Below, piece by piece: positions 1 through 7,884 of a stretch of 38,293 nt of DNA (positions within the stretch are counted from its first letter, which is position 1; each line of letters opens with the position of its first letter). The DNA comes from an uncultured Oscillospiraceae bacterium (lineage in GTDB: Bacteria > Bacillota > Clostridia > Oscillospirales > Oscillospiraceae): assembly GCA_934572445.1 (NCBI GenBank), contig CAKTLD010000006.1, forward strand, positions 1-38,293, written 5' to 3'. A model generated the notes under the pieces. The model was not told where the DNA came from. It made no database searches and saw nothing but the letters and a program-made list of their open reading frames with translations. The position numbers and the translations under genes were made by a program.

Positions 1-315
1 GCAGGATAAGCGGGCAGAGGCGCCTGGCCTCTATAAAACGGGTAACTTATAAATTAAAGAACAACAACGAAGTTGCTGTCGCTGCCTAATTAAGGCAGCC
101 GTCTGAACTGGGAGGGCCGCGGCCCGGGGAAGGCGTCGTGTAGCGGCGAACGTGAGGCGTGAAAGAGTTGACTCGCCCATGCATCATGACTCTACTGAAG
201 CGTAAGGTCCGTCAGGTGTCCTTGCGTGGAGGGAATGTTTAAATCCTGACTGCGCCCGGAGAAAGTCCTGTTAAAGTGCTTTCGGACAGGGGTTCGACTC
301 CCCTCGCCTCCACCA
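1..315 (+). ncRNA. ssrA: tmRNA (3' part, truncated by the window edge)
   Basis: Rescues stalled ribosomes by acting as tRNA and then as a short mRNA encoding a degradation tag. The tag reading frame ends at the TAA at 87-89 and reads KNNNEVAVAA over 57-86, the usual small hydrophobic degradation signal; I could not fix the resume codon. The 3' end has the tRNA-like T arm (GGTTCGACTCC near 290-301) and an encoded CCA ending at 315. The 5' acceptor strand lies left of the window. A terminator follows immediately. Confidence 0.93.
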
Positions 316-316
316 C

Positions 317-351
317 GTCGGAGCAAGCTATGTATCGCTTGCTCCGACTTA
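317..351 (+). terminator. Rho-independent terminator of tmRNA
   Basis: A perfect 12-bp stem, GTCGGAGCAAGC (317-328) with its complement at 337-348 and an 8-nt loop, is followed by TTATTTTAT. It starts 2 nt after the tmRNA CCA end. Confidence 0.85.
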
Positions 352-392
352 TTTTATAAGTCAGAGCGCGCTCACGCCGCTGCTCCTCCTTT

Positions 393-427
393 TCAAACCG
401 CAAACGCTTCGCTGGTTTTCGGTTTGA
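393..427. repeat. Nested inverted repeat downstream of tmRNA
   Basis: TCAAACCG (393-400) pairs with CGGTTTGA (420-427), and inside it AAAC (402-405) pairs with GTTT (415-418) around GCTTCGCTG. There is no T-tract, so it is not an obvious terminator. It could be a structured RNA end or a remnant of an element inserted next to tmRNA. Confidence 0.5.
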
Positions 428-487
428 GGGAACGGGGGAATAGAAAGCAATAATATCCGAATTGAAGCCACCTGATAAAACAATATA

Positions 488-534
488 ATCCGAACCTTTT
501 GCCGATTGGTCATGGGTTCGGATTTGTTGTTTTT
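488..534 (+). terminator. Terminator-like hairpin in the tmRNA-distal gap
   Basis: ATCCGAACC (488-496) pairs perfectly with GGTTCGGAT (515-523) across an 18-nt loop and is followed by TTGTTGTTTTT. No gene in the window clearly uses it. The rest of 316-957 holds only the fragment at 606-746 and the terminator at 815-850. Confidence 0.55.
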
Positions 535-605
535 ATGGAAGAAGTTGAAGACTGGTAATAGGGGAGCTGGGAGGACTGCTGATCAGGGTGATCCTTTTGG
601 CTTCT

Positions 606-746
606 TTATGTAAACGCGTCGTCCGCGATCTCCTTCTTTGCTTTCCATTCGGCAAATGCCTTTTTGCCGTCCTCGCTTTCGTAGTACTTCTGAATTGCCG
701 GAAGCAGACTCCGCGTCAGCGATTCAAATATCGCAAAGGCCTCGCG
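606..746 (-). pseudogene. Remnant of the C-terminal end of an unidentified protein
   Basis: Read leftward, this stretch encodes a convincing protein tail: EAFAIFESLTRSLLPAIQKY continuing through a charged helix with FAEWKAKKE to a TAA at 606-608. In-frame TGA sits directly upstream (744-746), and no start codon or ribosome binding site is present. The amphipathic, Lys/Glu-rich helix resembles tails of small proteins carried on clostridial integrative elements, but I cannot name the family. Its position just beyond tmRNA, a classic integration target, suggests leftovers of an excised or decayed element; that is inference. Confidence 0.5.
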
Positions 747-814
747 TCAAGGCGTCGGATCAGATGTCAATTAAGAGATACTTTGCCCCATTTACGGGGA
801 AGCAAGGAAACAGG

Positions 815-850
815 AACAAATAGGAGCAGCCCCAACAAGTGGGGCTGCTC
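815..850 (-). terminator. Terminator at the end of the glycyl radical operon
   Basis: An 11-bp perfect stem (824-834 with 840-850, loop ACAAG) is followed, on the minus strand, by CTATTTGTT. It lies about 110 bp past the stop of the XRE-cupin gene. Confidence 0.75.
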
Positions 851-957
851 GGGACCGGATGCGATCGGCAGACCGTTTTTAAGGCGTGCCCTGCCGCAAA
901 CCCTTATGGGGCTTGTTCAAAACCGCTCTTTTATGAGTGGTCCTGACCGTTGGCCGA

Positions 958-1479
958 TTAGGCTTTGATGCAGTACAGGACGCATCTGCTTTCGGAGATC
1001 TTACGAAAGCGGTGCGGGGAGTTGGCCTTGATGTAAATAGTATCGCCTTCGTTTAGGACATACTCCTGCTCACGGATCGTCATGACCATGCTGCCCTCCA
1101 CAATAACGTCAAGCTCATCTTCACAGTGACCGTAGGAGATCTCCTCGCCAAAGTAGTCGCTTTCGATCGTCAGCACGGTTGCCTTGATTTTTTGGTTTGG
1201 ATCACACAGCGAGGCATACTTCGTGCGGTAAGAGTCCGTATATACGCTTTTTCGCTCATTCGCGCGGGTAACGGGAGAGAAAGGCATGGCTTCCTGCAGC
1301 AGGGTCAGCATGTCGACCTCCAGCGCGTTGCACAGCAGCTGAAGATGTTCCAGTGTTGGGCTGGCGGTGTTGCGCTCGATATTGCTGAGAAAACTGACGG
1401 ATAGGCCGGTGCGGTTCGACAGTTCCTTGAGCGTGATATTGTAGCTTTTACGGATGAGCTTAATCTTTCCGCCAATCAT
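958..1479 (-). CDS. XRE-family regulator with C-terminal cupin domain
   Basis: A 173-residue transcription factor. Residues 5-60 form an XRE/lambda-Cro-type helix-turn-helix (ITLKELSNRTGLSVSFLSNI), and residues 95-173 a double-stranded beta-helix (cupin) with the pattern DELDVIVEGSM and LNEGDTIYIKANSPHRF, typical of ligand-sensing XRE-cupin regulators. A GGAGG lies 11 nt before the ATG. It is the last gene of the leftward glycyl radical cluster, 103 bp after the dehydrogenase gene, and has its own consensus promoter at 1512-1540. The likely role is local control of that cluster, perhaps through the palindrome at 7885-7896. The ligand is unknown. Confidence 0.9.
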   Translation of the reverse strand: MIGGKIKLIRKSYNITLKELSNRTGLSVSFLSNIERNTASPTLEHLQLLCNALEVDMLTLLQEAMPFSPVTRANERKSVYTDSYRTKYASLCDPNQKIKATVLTIESDYFGEEISYGHCEDELDVIVEGSMVMTIREQEYVLNEGDTIYIKANSPHRFRKISESRCVLYCIKA

Positions 1480-1511
1480 ATCAGGAACTTCCTCCGTTGA
1501 TTTTTCAGACT

Positions 1512-1540
1512 ATTATAGCATGTATGCGCCAGACTTACAA
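1512..1540 (-). promoter_or_regulatory. Sigma-A promoter of the XRE-cupin gene
   Basis: On the minus strand: -35 TTGTAA (1540-1535), 17-bp spacer, -10 TATAAT (1517-1512) preceded by TGC, an extended -10. It would let the regulator be made independently of the operon. Confidence 0.75.
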
Positions 1541-1582
1541 ACTGGGAAAGTACACAGAAAAGCTGTGGCCCGGACACAAAAA

Positions 1583-2380
1583 TCAGTCCTTGTCGTAGGT
1601 AAACACGCGTGTGCAGGACCAGCCGCCGTCGACAAGCAGCGTCTGACCGGTGACGTACTTGCCGGCCTCGCTGGCGAGGTAGAGGGCGATGCCAAGGTAG
1701 TCGTCCGTTTCAGACATGCGGCCCATCGGTACCTGTGCGATCGCGGCGTCCAGATAGGACTTCGGGCGCTGCGCCATCATCGGCGTGTTGATCCACACCG
1801 GAGCGATGCCATTGACCGTGACGCCCTTGGGGGCCATCTCGACTGCAAAGAAGCGAGTGGCCTGCTGCACGCCGGACTTGCTGACAGCGTAAGCCATAGC
1901 ATCATTGGCGTTGACGGAAAAGGCATCGATGGAGTTGTAGTTGATGATGCGGCCAAAGCCGTGGCCGACCATGATCTTGCCGACCTCCTGGTTCAGAAAG
2001 ATGGTGCCAAGCAGGTTTGTTTCGAACGTCTTGCGGATCTCATCCTCACGGAAGGTGAGCGTATTCTCGACATGGCAGGTCGCAGCGGTGTGGATCAGTA
2101 CATCAATGCGGCCATACTTGGCGGCAACCTGTGCGACCTTCTCAATGATATCCTCATGGCAGCTGATGTCCATTTGGATGCCGTCAATCGTCAGACCCTC
2201 ATCGGCCAGAAGCTTCTGTACCTCGGCGACCTTTTCCATACGGCGGGACGCCATGACTACCGTTGCTCCGTTTTTGGCAAAGCAGCGGGCATTGGCCGTG
2301 GCAACGCCGCCGCAGCCCGTGACCAGAACGATGCGGTCCTTTACGCTGAACATATTTTCGATTAACATCATATCTTTCAT
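1583..2380 (-). CDS. Short-chain dehydrogenase/reductase (SDR)
   Basis: A 265-residue classical SDR, probably oxidising or reducing a hydroxyl/keto group with NAD(P). Visible features are a Rossmann start at 17-35 with a compressed glycine motif (TGCGGVATA, one residue shorter than TGxxxGxG), SRR at 45-47 after beta-2 that favours NADP(H), catalytic Ser150, and Tyr164-x3-Lys168 (YAVSK). It ends with TGQTLLVDGGW. The NNAG motif is replaced by HTAA (97-100). AGGAGG sits 8 nt before the ATG. It follows the activase by 48 bp in the same operon, so it probably acts on the substrate or product of the glycyl radical enzyme. SDRs play this role beside other such enzymes, for example in dihydroxypropanesulfonate degradation. 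The exact substrate is unknown. Confidence 0.9.
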   Translation of the reverse strand: MKDMMLIENMFSVKDRIVLVTGCGGVATANARCFAKNGATVVMASRRMEKVAEVQKLLADEGLTIDGIQMDISCHEDIIEKVAQVAAKYGRIDVLIHTAATCHVENTLTFREDEIRKTFETNLLGTIFLNQEVGKIMVGHGFGRIINYNSIDAFSVNANDAMAYAVSKSGVQQATRFFAVEMAPKGVTVNGIAPVWINTPMMAQRPKSYLDAAIAQVPMGRMSETDDYLGIALYLASEAGKYVTGQTLLVDGGWSCTRVFTYDKD

Positions 2381-2428
2381 TTTTCAGTCCTCCTGTAAAC
2401 TGATTCTGATGGTTGTTGTGTTATAAAG

Positions 2429-3352
2429 CTAAACTGCGGAGCCGATGACCTGCGCCGTGATGTTTCGGGTGGAAAAGAGCGCAGAAATCTGCGCCAGACG
2501 CTCGCGGGAGGGCGGCTCCATCTCAATGCTTTCAAGGCCGAGCCCTCTGCGCTTGGCAAGGCCGAGGCTGTGATAGGGGATCAGCATAACATCTCGCAGA
2601 TCGTGGGCGTCGAGAAAATCGGCCGTTTGCAGGATGATCTCATCCGAGTCGTTTACGCCGTGGATCAGCGGCATGCGGATCTGAATTTTTCCGTGCACCG
2701 CGTCATCACTGCTGAGCTTTGCAAGGTTTTCCAGAATTAGACGGTTGCTGCGCCCGGTGTAGGCTTGATGCACCGTGTCGTCGATCGACTTGATGTCATA
2801 CAGAATGATCTGAGCTCTCTGCGCCAGCGCCAGCAGCGTTTGATAGCTGCCATAGCCGCTCGTGTCGATCGCGACGCGGATCCCCTCCTGCTCGCAGGCA
2901 TCCATCAGCGCGGCGGCAAGCTCCGGATGCGAGAGGATCTCGCCTCCGCTGAGCGTGACACCGCCGTTGGTGTGATCGTAGAAATCCTTGTCCTGTTTGA
3001 TGAGCTCCATGATCTCATCAAGCGTTTTAGGAGAGGCGGCTGGCCGAAGCGCGCCTGCGTAGCAGCCGTCGGTACACTTCATGCAGAGCGTACAATGCGC
3101 ACGGTCGATTGAAATGCCTTCGCCTCCCGGCGAGATGAGTCCCTGCGGACAGATGCTCTGACAATAGCCGCAGCGGATGCAGAGGTTTTTGCTGTAGATG
3201 ATTTCCTGCGCGGGAGAGATCAGCTCGGGGTTGTGGCACCAGCGGCAGTTCAGCGGACAGCCCTTGGTGAAGATGCTGGTACGGATCCCGGGGCCGTCTG
3301 AGGTGGAGAATTTCTGGATCCCGCCGATAAGCGCTGCCTTCACTTCATTCAT
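2429..3352 (-). CDS. Glycyl-radical enzyme activating enzyme (radical SAM)
   Basis: A 307-residue activase that uses S-adenosylmethionine and [4Fe-4S] to put the radical on its partner enzyme. The radical SAM motif C32-x3-C36-x2-C39 (GCPLNCRWCHNPE) is followed by a ferredoxin-like insert with two clusters (C58/61/64/68 and C87/90/93/97), as in activases of the glycerol dehydratase, CutD and HpdA type but not PflA. SGGE near 140 binds SAM. I chose the second ATG because CAGGAAG lies 7 nt upstream. The upstream ATG overlaps the stop of the preceding gene (ATGA) but has no ribosome binding site. It lies 17 bp after the glycyl radical enzyme, its certain target. Confidence 0.95.
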   Translation of the reverse strand: MNEVKAALIGGIQKFSTSDGPGIRTSIFTKGCPLNCRWCHNPELISPAQEIIYSKNLCIRCGYCQSICPQGLISPGGEGISIDRAHCTLCMKCTDGCYAGALRPAASPKTLDEIMELIKQDKDFYDHTNGGVTLSGGEILSHPELAAALMDACEQEGIRVAIDTSGYGSYQTLLALAQRAQIILYDIKSIDDTVHQAYTGRSNRLILENLAKLSSDDAVHGKIQIRMPLIHGVNDSDEIILQTADFLDAHDLRDVMLIPYHSLGLAKRRGLGLESIEMEPPSRERLAQISALFSTRNITAQVIGSAV

Positions 3353-3369
3353 GGCATTACTTCCTGAAA

Positions 3370-5733
3370 TCATTCGCCGGTATGTGCCGTGCGTGCGATG
3401 ATATTATCCTGCACCTTGCGGTCGAGATCCGTAAAAAAGGCGAGGTAGCCGGCAACACGGACAACAAGGCCGCGGTAAGCATCGGGATTTTCCTGCGCGG
3501 CGCGCAGGGTCGCGTCATTGACCACGTTGATCTGAATATGCTCGCCGTAATGGTCAAAGAAGGTCTGGATAACGCCGCGGATGATCTCGACGCCCTTTTC
3601 CCCTTCCAGACCGTTGGAATCAAAGCGCAGGTTGAACAGCGTGCCGTCCCAGGTCCTTCTCTGGTCGGTGTTGCCGACGGATTTTACCGTGGCGGTGGGG
3701 CCGCAGATATCGCGTCCGCTGGCAGGCGAGCCGTTGTCGCTGAGCGGGTCGCCTGCAAGGCGGCCATCAGGCGTGGCGCCGCAGTATTCACCAAAGAGAA
3801 GGTTCAGTGTTTGGGAAAGGTTGGAGACACAGTAGCGGCCGCCGCGCGCGTCCTTGAATTGCTGTACATAGTCACTGCAGGCGACGATGATGTCCCGGCA
3901 GACCTTATCAACCGATGCCTTGTCGTTTCCAAATTTGGCCGGACGGGTGATCAGCAGCTGGCGGAGCCGCTCCTGACCGGCAAAGTTGCTGTCGAGAATG
4001 TGGATCATTTCGTCCATTGTCAGCAGCTTTTCCTGAAATACGGCATAGTCGAGCGCTTCAATGGCGTCGGCCAGGCTTGCCGGACAGCAGAAGAACACGC
4101 CGGTATAATTGTGGTGAGCGCCGCCCTCCTGCACGCACTTTCCTCTGTCGATGCAGTCGTCCATGATGAGCGAGGCGAAGATCACCGGCATCTGGACGGC
4201 GTGGAAGGGAACGACGTGATTGTATCCGCGGATCAGCGTGTCCCACATGTGCTTGAGCTGCGCGATCACTGCGTCCACGATGTCCTGCTTTTGGGTAAAG
4301 CTGCGCGGATCGCCGGTCTCGATGCCAGCCATTTCGCCGGAAACGGGATCCAGACCGTTATGCAGTACCAGCTCAAGGGCCTTCATGCTGTTGATATAGC
4401 CGCCGATCGTGCTCGCATCAGTCCCGCCGCCGCCGGGATGCGGTTCGACGCAGCCGACGACAGTCCAGTCGCGCGATTCCTCAAGCGTGCCGCCCTTTTG
4501 CAGACAGATAGGGATAGCGGTCTTGTCGTTGAAGAAGGCGGGGTTCCCGCAGCCGGTCTGGATCATTTCAACGGCCTTGCGGAACAGCGCGTCGGGCGTG
4601 CCGTCATGGATGCGGAGGCCGAGCGCGGGCTGCGTGAGCCGAAGCTCGTTCTGCCCCTCCAGGCAGAGGAACGTCAGGTCATTGGTGGCGTCGCGGCCCT
4701 TGGTGTCGATGCCGCCGAGCACCATGATCTGCCAGAGCGGATAGCCGGCAAACTTCTTTGCGTCTTCATCCACGCGGACGATCAAAAGCTCGCTTGTTTT
4801 GATGTAAAGGCATTCGATCAGCTCAAGCGCTTCCTCCGGCGTGACTGCGCCGCGGTCCAGATCGCGCTTGTAATAGGGATACATGTATTGGTCGAAGCGG
4901 CCGAAGCCGTTGCCTGCGGAGTTCGCCTCCACATGGACCAGCAGTTGCAGGAACCATACGAACTGCACGGCCTGGTAGAAAGTCCTCGGCGCGTTTGCCG
5001 GGACGATGCGGCAGTTGTCGGCAATTGTCAGCAGCTCCTGACGGCGGCGTTCCGACGGCTCGTCGGCAGCCATGCGCTCTGCCAGCGCGGCATAGCGCTC
5101 GCTGAAGCGGATGACGCCCTCGCAGGCGATGATGCACGCCGTCCAGAAGTTAATGCGTTCCTGTGCTTCCTTGCTGGTCTCGGTGGTGTGCACGATCTGC
5201 TCGCGGCAGCGCAGAATGTAGCCGTTCAGACCCTCGGAAAGCAGACGCTTGTGATTGGGCGTGGTGTTGCACGAGGGCATCGTGCGGTTGCCGACGGTCA
5301 GCAGCCCGAGCCTGCGCGAGCGCTGCACCTCGTCGTCGAGGAAAGCGTCAAGCAGGACCTCTGAGCTTTTCCCGTACCACCATTCAAGGTTTTCTTCCAG
5401 CAGGGTGCGCGTTTCGCCGTCCAGCTCGAAGGGGTCGGTGGTGCGGGTCTGGATGCTGTCAAGGCTGTCCATCAGCCATTCGGCCGACATATATTCGGGG
5501 TGAAACGATACACCGCGCTGCCTGGCGGCCTGACTGCCAACGATTAGCTCCTCGGGGAAGATGCTCAGTTCCATGTGGTCGAGTACATATGCGAACACAT
5601 GCGCGCGAAAAACAGGAGAAGACTCTCCGGCATATTGCGCATAAGCTCGCTTTGCCAGAACGACCCAGTCCGCGCTGACGTTCGGCTTAGCCCGCAGCAT
5701 GTTCTGCTTGAGCAGTTTGACTCTTTTTTGCAT
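3370..5733 (-). CDS. Glycyl radical enzyme (PFL-like), substrate unassigned
   Basis: A 787-residue oxygen-sensitive radical enzyme. Residues 20-650 form the PFL-like barrel, with thiyl Cys428 and Glu430 in GCVEP (427-431). The C-terminal glycyl loop carries RVAGY (759-763) with radical Gly762. GRFDQYMYPYY (278-288) and RLTQPALGLRIH (365-376) are family landmarks. Cys-x-Glu excludes true pyruvate formate-lyase (CC) and points to dehydratases, C-N or C-S lyases and arylacetate decarboxylases. The loop after it, HPGGGGTDAS (432-441), differs from the QxPG...WHD pattern I know from glycerol/propanediol dehydratases and isethionate lyase. HHNYTGVFFCCPAS (540-553) is also unusual. AAAGGAG precedes the ATG. 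It sits between the NhaC-type carrier and its activase. The substrate is unknown. Confidence 0.95.
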   Translation of the reverse strand: MQKRVKLLKQNMLRAKPNVSADWVVLAKRAYAQYAGESSPVFRAHVFAYVLDHMELSIFPEELIVGSQAARQRGVSFHPEYMSAEWLMDSLDSIQTRTTDPFELDGETRTLLEENLEWWYGKSSEVLLDAFLDDEVQRSRRLGLLTVGNRTMPSCNTTPNHKRLLSEGLNGYILRCREQIVHTTETSKEAQERINFWTACIIACEGVIRFSERYAALAERMAADEPSERRRQELLTIADNCRIVPANAPRTFYQAVQFVWFLQLLVHVEANSAGNGFGRFDQYMYPYYKRDLDRGAVTPEEALELIECLYIKTSELLIVRVDEDAKKFAGYPLWQIMVLGGIDTKGRDATNDLTFLCLEGQNELRLTQPALGLRIHDGTPDALFRKAVEMIQTGCGNPAFFNDKTAIPICLQKGGTLEESRDWTVVGCVEPHPGGGGTDASTIGGYINSMKALELVLHNGLDPVSGEMAGIETGDPRSFTQKQDIVDAVIAQLKHMWDTLIRGYNHVVPFHAVQMPVIFASLIMDDCIDRGKCVQEGGAHHNYTGVFFCCPASLADAIEALDYAVFQEKLLTMDEMIHILDSNFAGQERLRQLLITRPAKFGNDKASVDKVCRDIIVACSDYVQQFKDARGGRYCVSNLSQTLNLLFGEYCGATPDGRLAGDPLSDNGSPASGRDICGPTATVKSVGNTDQRRTWDGTLFNLRFDSNGLEGEKGVEIIRGVIQTFFDHYGEHIQINVVNDATLRAAQENPDAYRGLVVRVAGYLAFFTDLDRKVQDNIIARTAHTGE

Positions 5734-5763
5734 TGATGGTTCTCCTTTCGAAGAATGAATTGA

Positions 5764-7173
5764 TTATTCAGTGGCTTCGGAGGCCTTGTGCGCGGAGGAT
5801 CTGGGACAGCCGATACCGGTGATGGCGCAGATCAGGCCGAACAGCGGGGTGAGGAAGCCGATGAAGTAATACAGGAAGAACTGGCTGACGGGAACGCCGA
5901 AGCACTGCGCCACGAATACGCCGGAAACGCCCCAGGGGACAATAGGCTGCTGTACGCAGGCGGCATCGGAGATCGTGCGGGAAAGCACCGCGCGGTCAAC
6001 GTCAAGCTCTTCATACTTGTCGCCGAGCGCGTTGCAGGGGATCACGCCGCCGATGAACGGGTCGCCGGTGAAGAAGCTCATGATCGTGCTGGCCGTGAAT
6101 GTCGAGACGATCAGGCTCAGGCGGGAGCTGATCAGGCGCGCAAGTTTGTTGACGATCATGGCGAGGACGTGCGTGCGCGTCAGCACGCCGCCGAGGCTGA
6201 GCGAGCAGATGAGCATTGTCATATTATAGGTCATGCTGACCATACCGCCGCGGTTGCAGATGGAGTCGACGATCTCGTTGCCGCTGCTGATGGAAAAGCC
6301 GCCGTAAAGCATACCGAGGACGGAGCCGAGGCTTTGACCCTGCACGACCACGGCAATGATCACCGCGCTGAACGCGCTGACGATCAAGGAGTGGGACGCG
6401 GGCATTTTCATGGCGATCGCGATGGCAAGAACGACCAGCGGGATAAGCAGCCAGAGATTGAAGGTGAACTGCTCGGCGAGACCGGCAGTGATCATGTTGA
6501 CCTTGGTGAGGTCAGCGTTGGAACTGTCGAAGCGAAGACCGAGCAGGAAGAAGGCGATGATGGAAACGAGAAGGGACGGACCGGAGGTGTAGAGCATGTA
6601 ACGGCTGTGACGGTAGATATCCGTCTTGGCGACGCCGGCGGCAAAGACGGCATAATCGGAGATGGGGGACTGCTTATCGCCGAAGAACGCGCCGCAGGTG
6701 ATCGCGCCGACCGTCATGCCGAGGGGGATACCCATGCCCATGGATACGCCGAGAAACGCCACGCCGATTGTGCCGCAGGTGGTCCAGGAGGAGCCGGTCG
6801 CGGTGGAGAGAATGGAGCAGACAAGAATGACGATGGCAAGAAAGAGCGACGGGTTGATCAGCTCAAGACCCAGGTAAACAAGATAGGGAACGGTACCGCA
6901 GGCGACCCAGGAGGCCATCAGGATACCAATGGAGAGCAGAATGAGAAAGGGAACGTCCTTGACGGCCTCAACGATCGTGGATTCGAGGTCGGCAAGGGTG
7001 AGACCGAGGAAATAACGGCCGTAGATCGTGACAATCGCGGTCGCGGCGATAAGAGGGATGTGCGCGCTCAGGCCGAGACCCAGAATACCGATCATCAGAA
7101 CGGCGATCACGAGGATAAAGACGATGATGGACTTCCCAAGGGTGGGAGCTTTGGCGGTGGTTTGCTGCTTCAC
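5764..7173 (-). CDS. NhaC-family Na+/H+ (or substrate/Na+) antiporter
   Basis: A 468-residue inner-membrane protein with about 11-12 hydrophobic segments. The NhaC signature is clear: TGSSWTTCGTIGVAFLG followed by GAFFGDKQSPISD, and later TGDPFIGGVIPCNALG. The start is GTG at 7173, with AGGAG 7 nt upstream; an in-frame ATG at 7215 has no suitable site. It begins 46 bp after the SdaAB-like gene and ends 30 bp before the glycyl radical enzyme. Family members exchange Na+ for H+, and some (MleN) exchange carboxylates such as malate and lactate, so it may import the pathway substrate or export its product rather than only control pH. Confidence 0.9.
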   Translation of the reverse strand: MKQQTTAKAPTLGKSIIVFILVIAVLMIGILGLGLSAHIPLIAATAIVTIYGRYFLGLTLADLESTIVEAVKDVPFLILLSIGILMASWVACGTVPYLVYLGLELINPSLFLAIVILVCSILSTATGSSWTTCGTIGVAFLGVSMGMGIPLGMTVGAITCGAFFGDKQSPISDYAVFAAGVAKTDIYRHSRYMLYTSGPSLLVSIIAFFLLGLRFDSSNADLTKVNMITAGLAEQFTFNLWLLIPLVVLAIAIAMKMPASHSLIVSAFSAVIIAVVVQGQSLGSVLGMLYGGFSISSGNEIVDSICNRGGMVSMTYNMTMLICSLSLGGVLTRTHVLAMIVNKLARLISSRLSLIVSTFTASTIMSFFTGDPFIGGVIPCNALGDKYEELDVDRAVLSRTISDAACVQQPIVPWGVSGVFVAQCFGVPVSQFFLYYFIGFLTPLFGLICAITGIGCPRSSAHKASEATE

Positions 7174-7219
7174 GGGAAAACTCCTTTCGTTGTCGCTGCG
7201 GCATAGCCGCAGCAACGGT

Positions 7220-7846
7220 TCAAGACTTCAGTTGTACAGGGGTCAGCTGCAGCGCCAGCTGCACATAGTCGATCTCATTCAGCTCATCGATCAGGAACTG
7301 CGGCACGGTGTCGGCACAGGGGATCACGATCAGCCAGCAGGTGCCGTTCGTTGTAAACGCAGCCGGGGCGACCGGAGTGACCTTGCTTGCCAGCGTCTGC
7401 GCGAGTGCTTCCTTCCGATCTTCGGCATAGGTCTCGATGAAGATGAGGAATTCATAGCGATCACCGCTGAAATGAACGGGCACACGATCAAATATGTAGA
7501 CCAGCGCTTCGCCGCTGTCGGTGCAGGCGGCATCGAAGTAGTAGCATTTCTTTCCCTTGCGCAGAGTGACATGCACCGTGGCGCGGTAGTCAGGATGGCA
7601 GGGGAGCGCGGAGCGCTCGAAGGAAACGGAGATCCCTGCGGCAGCTGCCGCAGTTTCAGCGTCGGGACAGTCCGCAGACCGGCCGAGCAGGCCGTTGATC
7701 AGGGCAGCGCTGCAGGGCGCTGCCGGACTGAGATCCTGAAAAAGCCCATCTGCGGGGAATTCAAATGTGACGGAGTCAGGCCGCTCGCCAAAAGCCTGTA
7801 TACACAGATTTGATATTTTGGCACAAGCGGTCAAAATTTCTTTCAT
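7220..7846 (-). CDS. Diverged L-serine dehydratase beta-subunit-like (ACT) protein
   Basis: A 208-residue soluble protein and the first gene of the operon. The layout resembles SdaAB: an N-terminal half with FGERPDSVTFEF and ALINGLLGRSADCPDAE (compare KKVTIELYGS and ALVGGLLG in the family), then HPDYRATVHVTL, IFDRVPVHFSGD and an ACT-like tail ending FLIDELNEIDYVQLALQL. The family hallmarks GPSSSHTAGA and KGHGTD are absent, and there is no alpha subunit nearby, so it is unlikely to be a dehydratase. It could bind a small amino or hydroxy acid and regulate, or serve as an accessory subunit. GGGAGG lies 6 nt before the ATG at 7846. The similarity is judged by eye; an unrelated fold is possible. 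Confidence 0.6.
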   Translation of the reverse strand: MKEILTACAKISNLCIQAFGERPDSVTFEFPADGLFQDLSPAAPCSAALINGLLGRSADCPDAETAAAAAGISVSFERSALPCHPDYRATVHVTLRKGKKCYYFDAACTDSGEALVYIFDRVPVHFSGDRYEFLIFIETYAEDRKEALAQTLASKVTPVAPAAFTTNGTCWLIVIPCADTVPQFLIDELNEIDYVQLALQLTPVQLKS

Positions 7847-7884
7847 GATATCCCTCCCTGTATATTTGTTGATGGAAAACGCTG

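Noticed and set aside
462..489. TTGAAG-N16-TATAAT promoter-like match
   Set aside because: The terminator-like hairpin begins at 488, before the expected transcription start, so it could not yield a sensible small RNA.
1553..1567. CACAG-AAAAG-CTGTG hairpin after the SDR gene as a terminator
   Set aside because: Only a 5-bp stem without a T-tract; too weak to separate the SDR and regulator genes.
3382..5364. 660-codon open frame on the plus strand opposite the glycyl radical enzyme gene
   Set aside because: It is the antisense shadow of a conserved gene: no ribosome binding site and an Ala/Val/Asp-rich composition typical of GC-rich complements.
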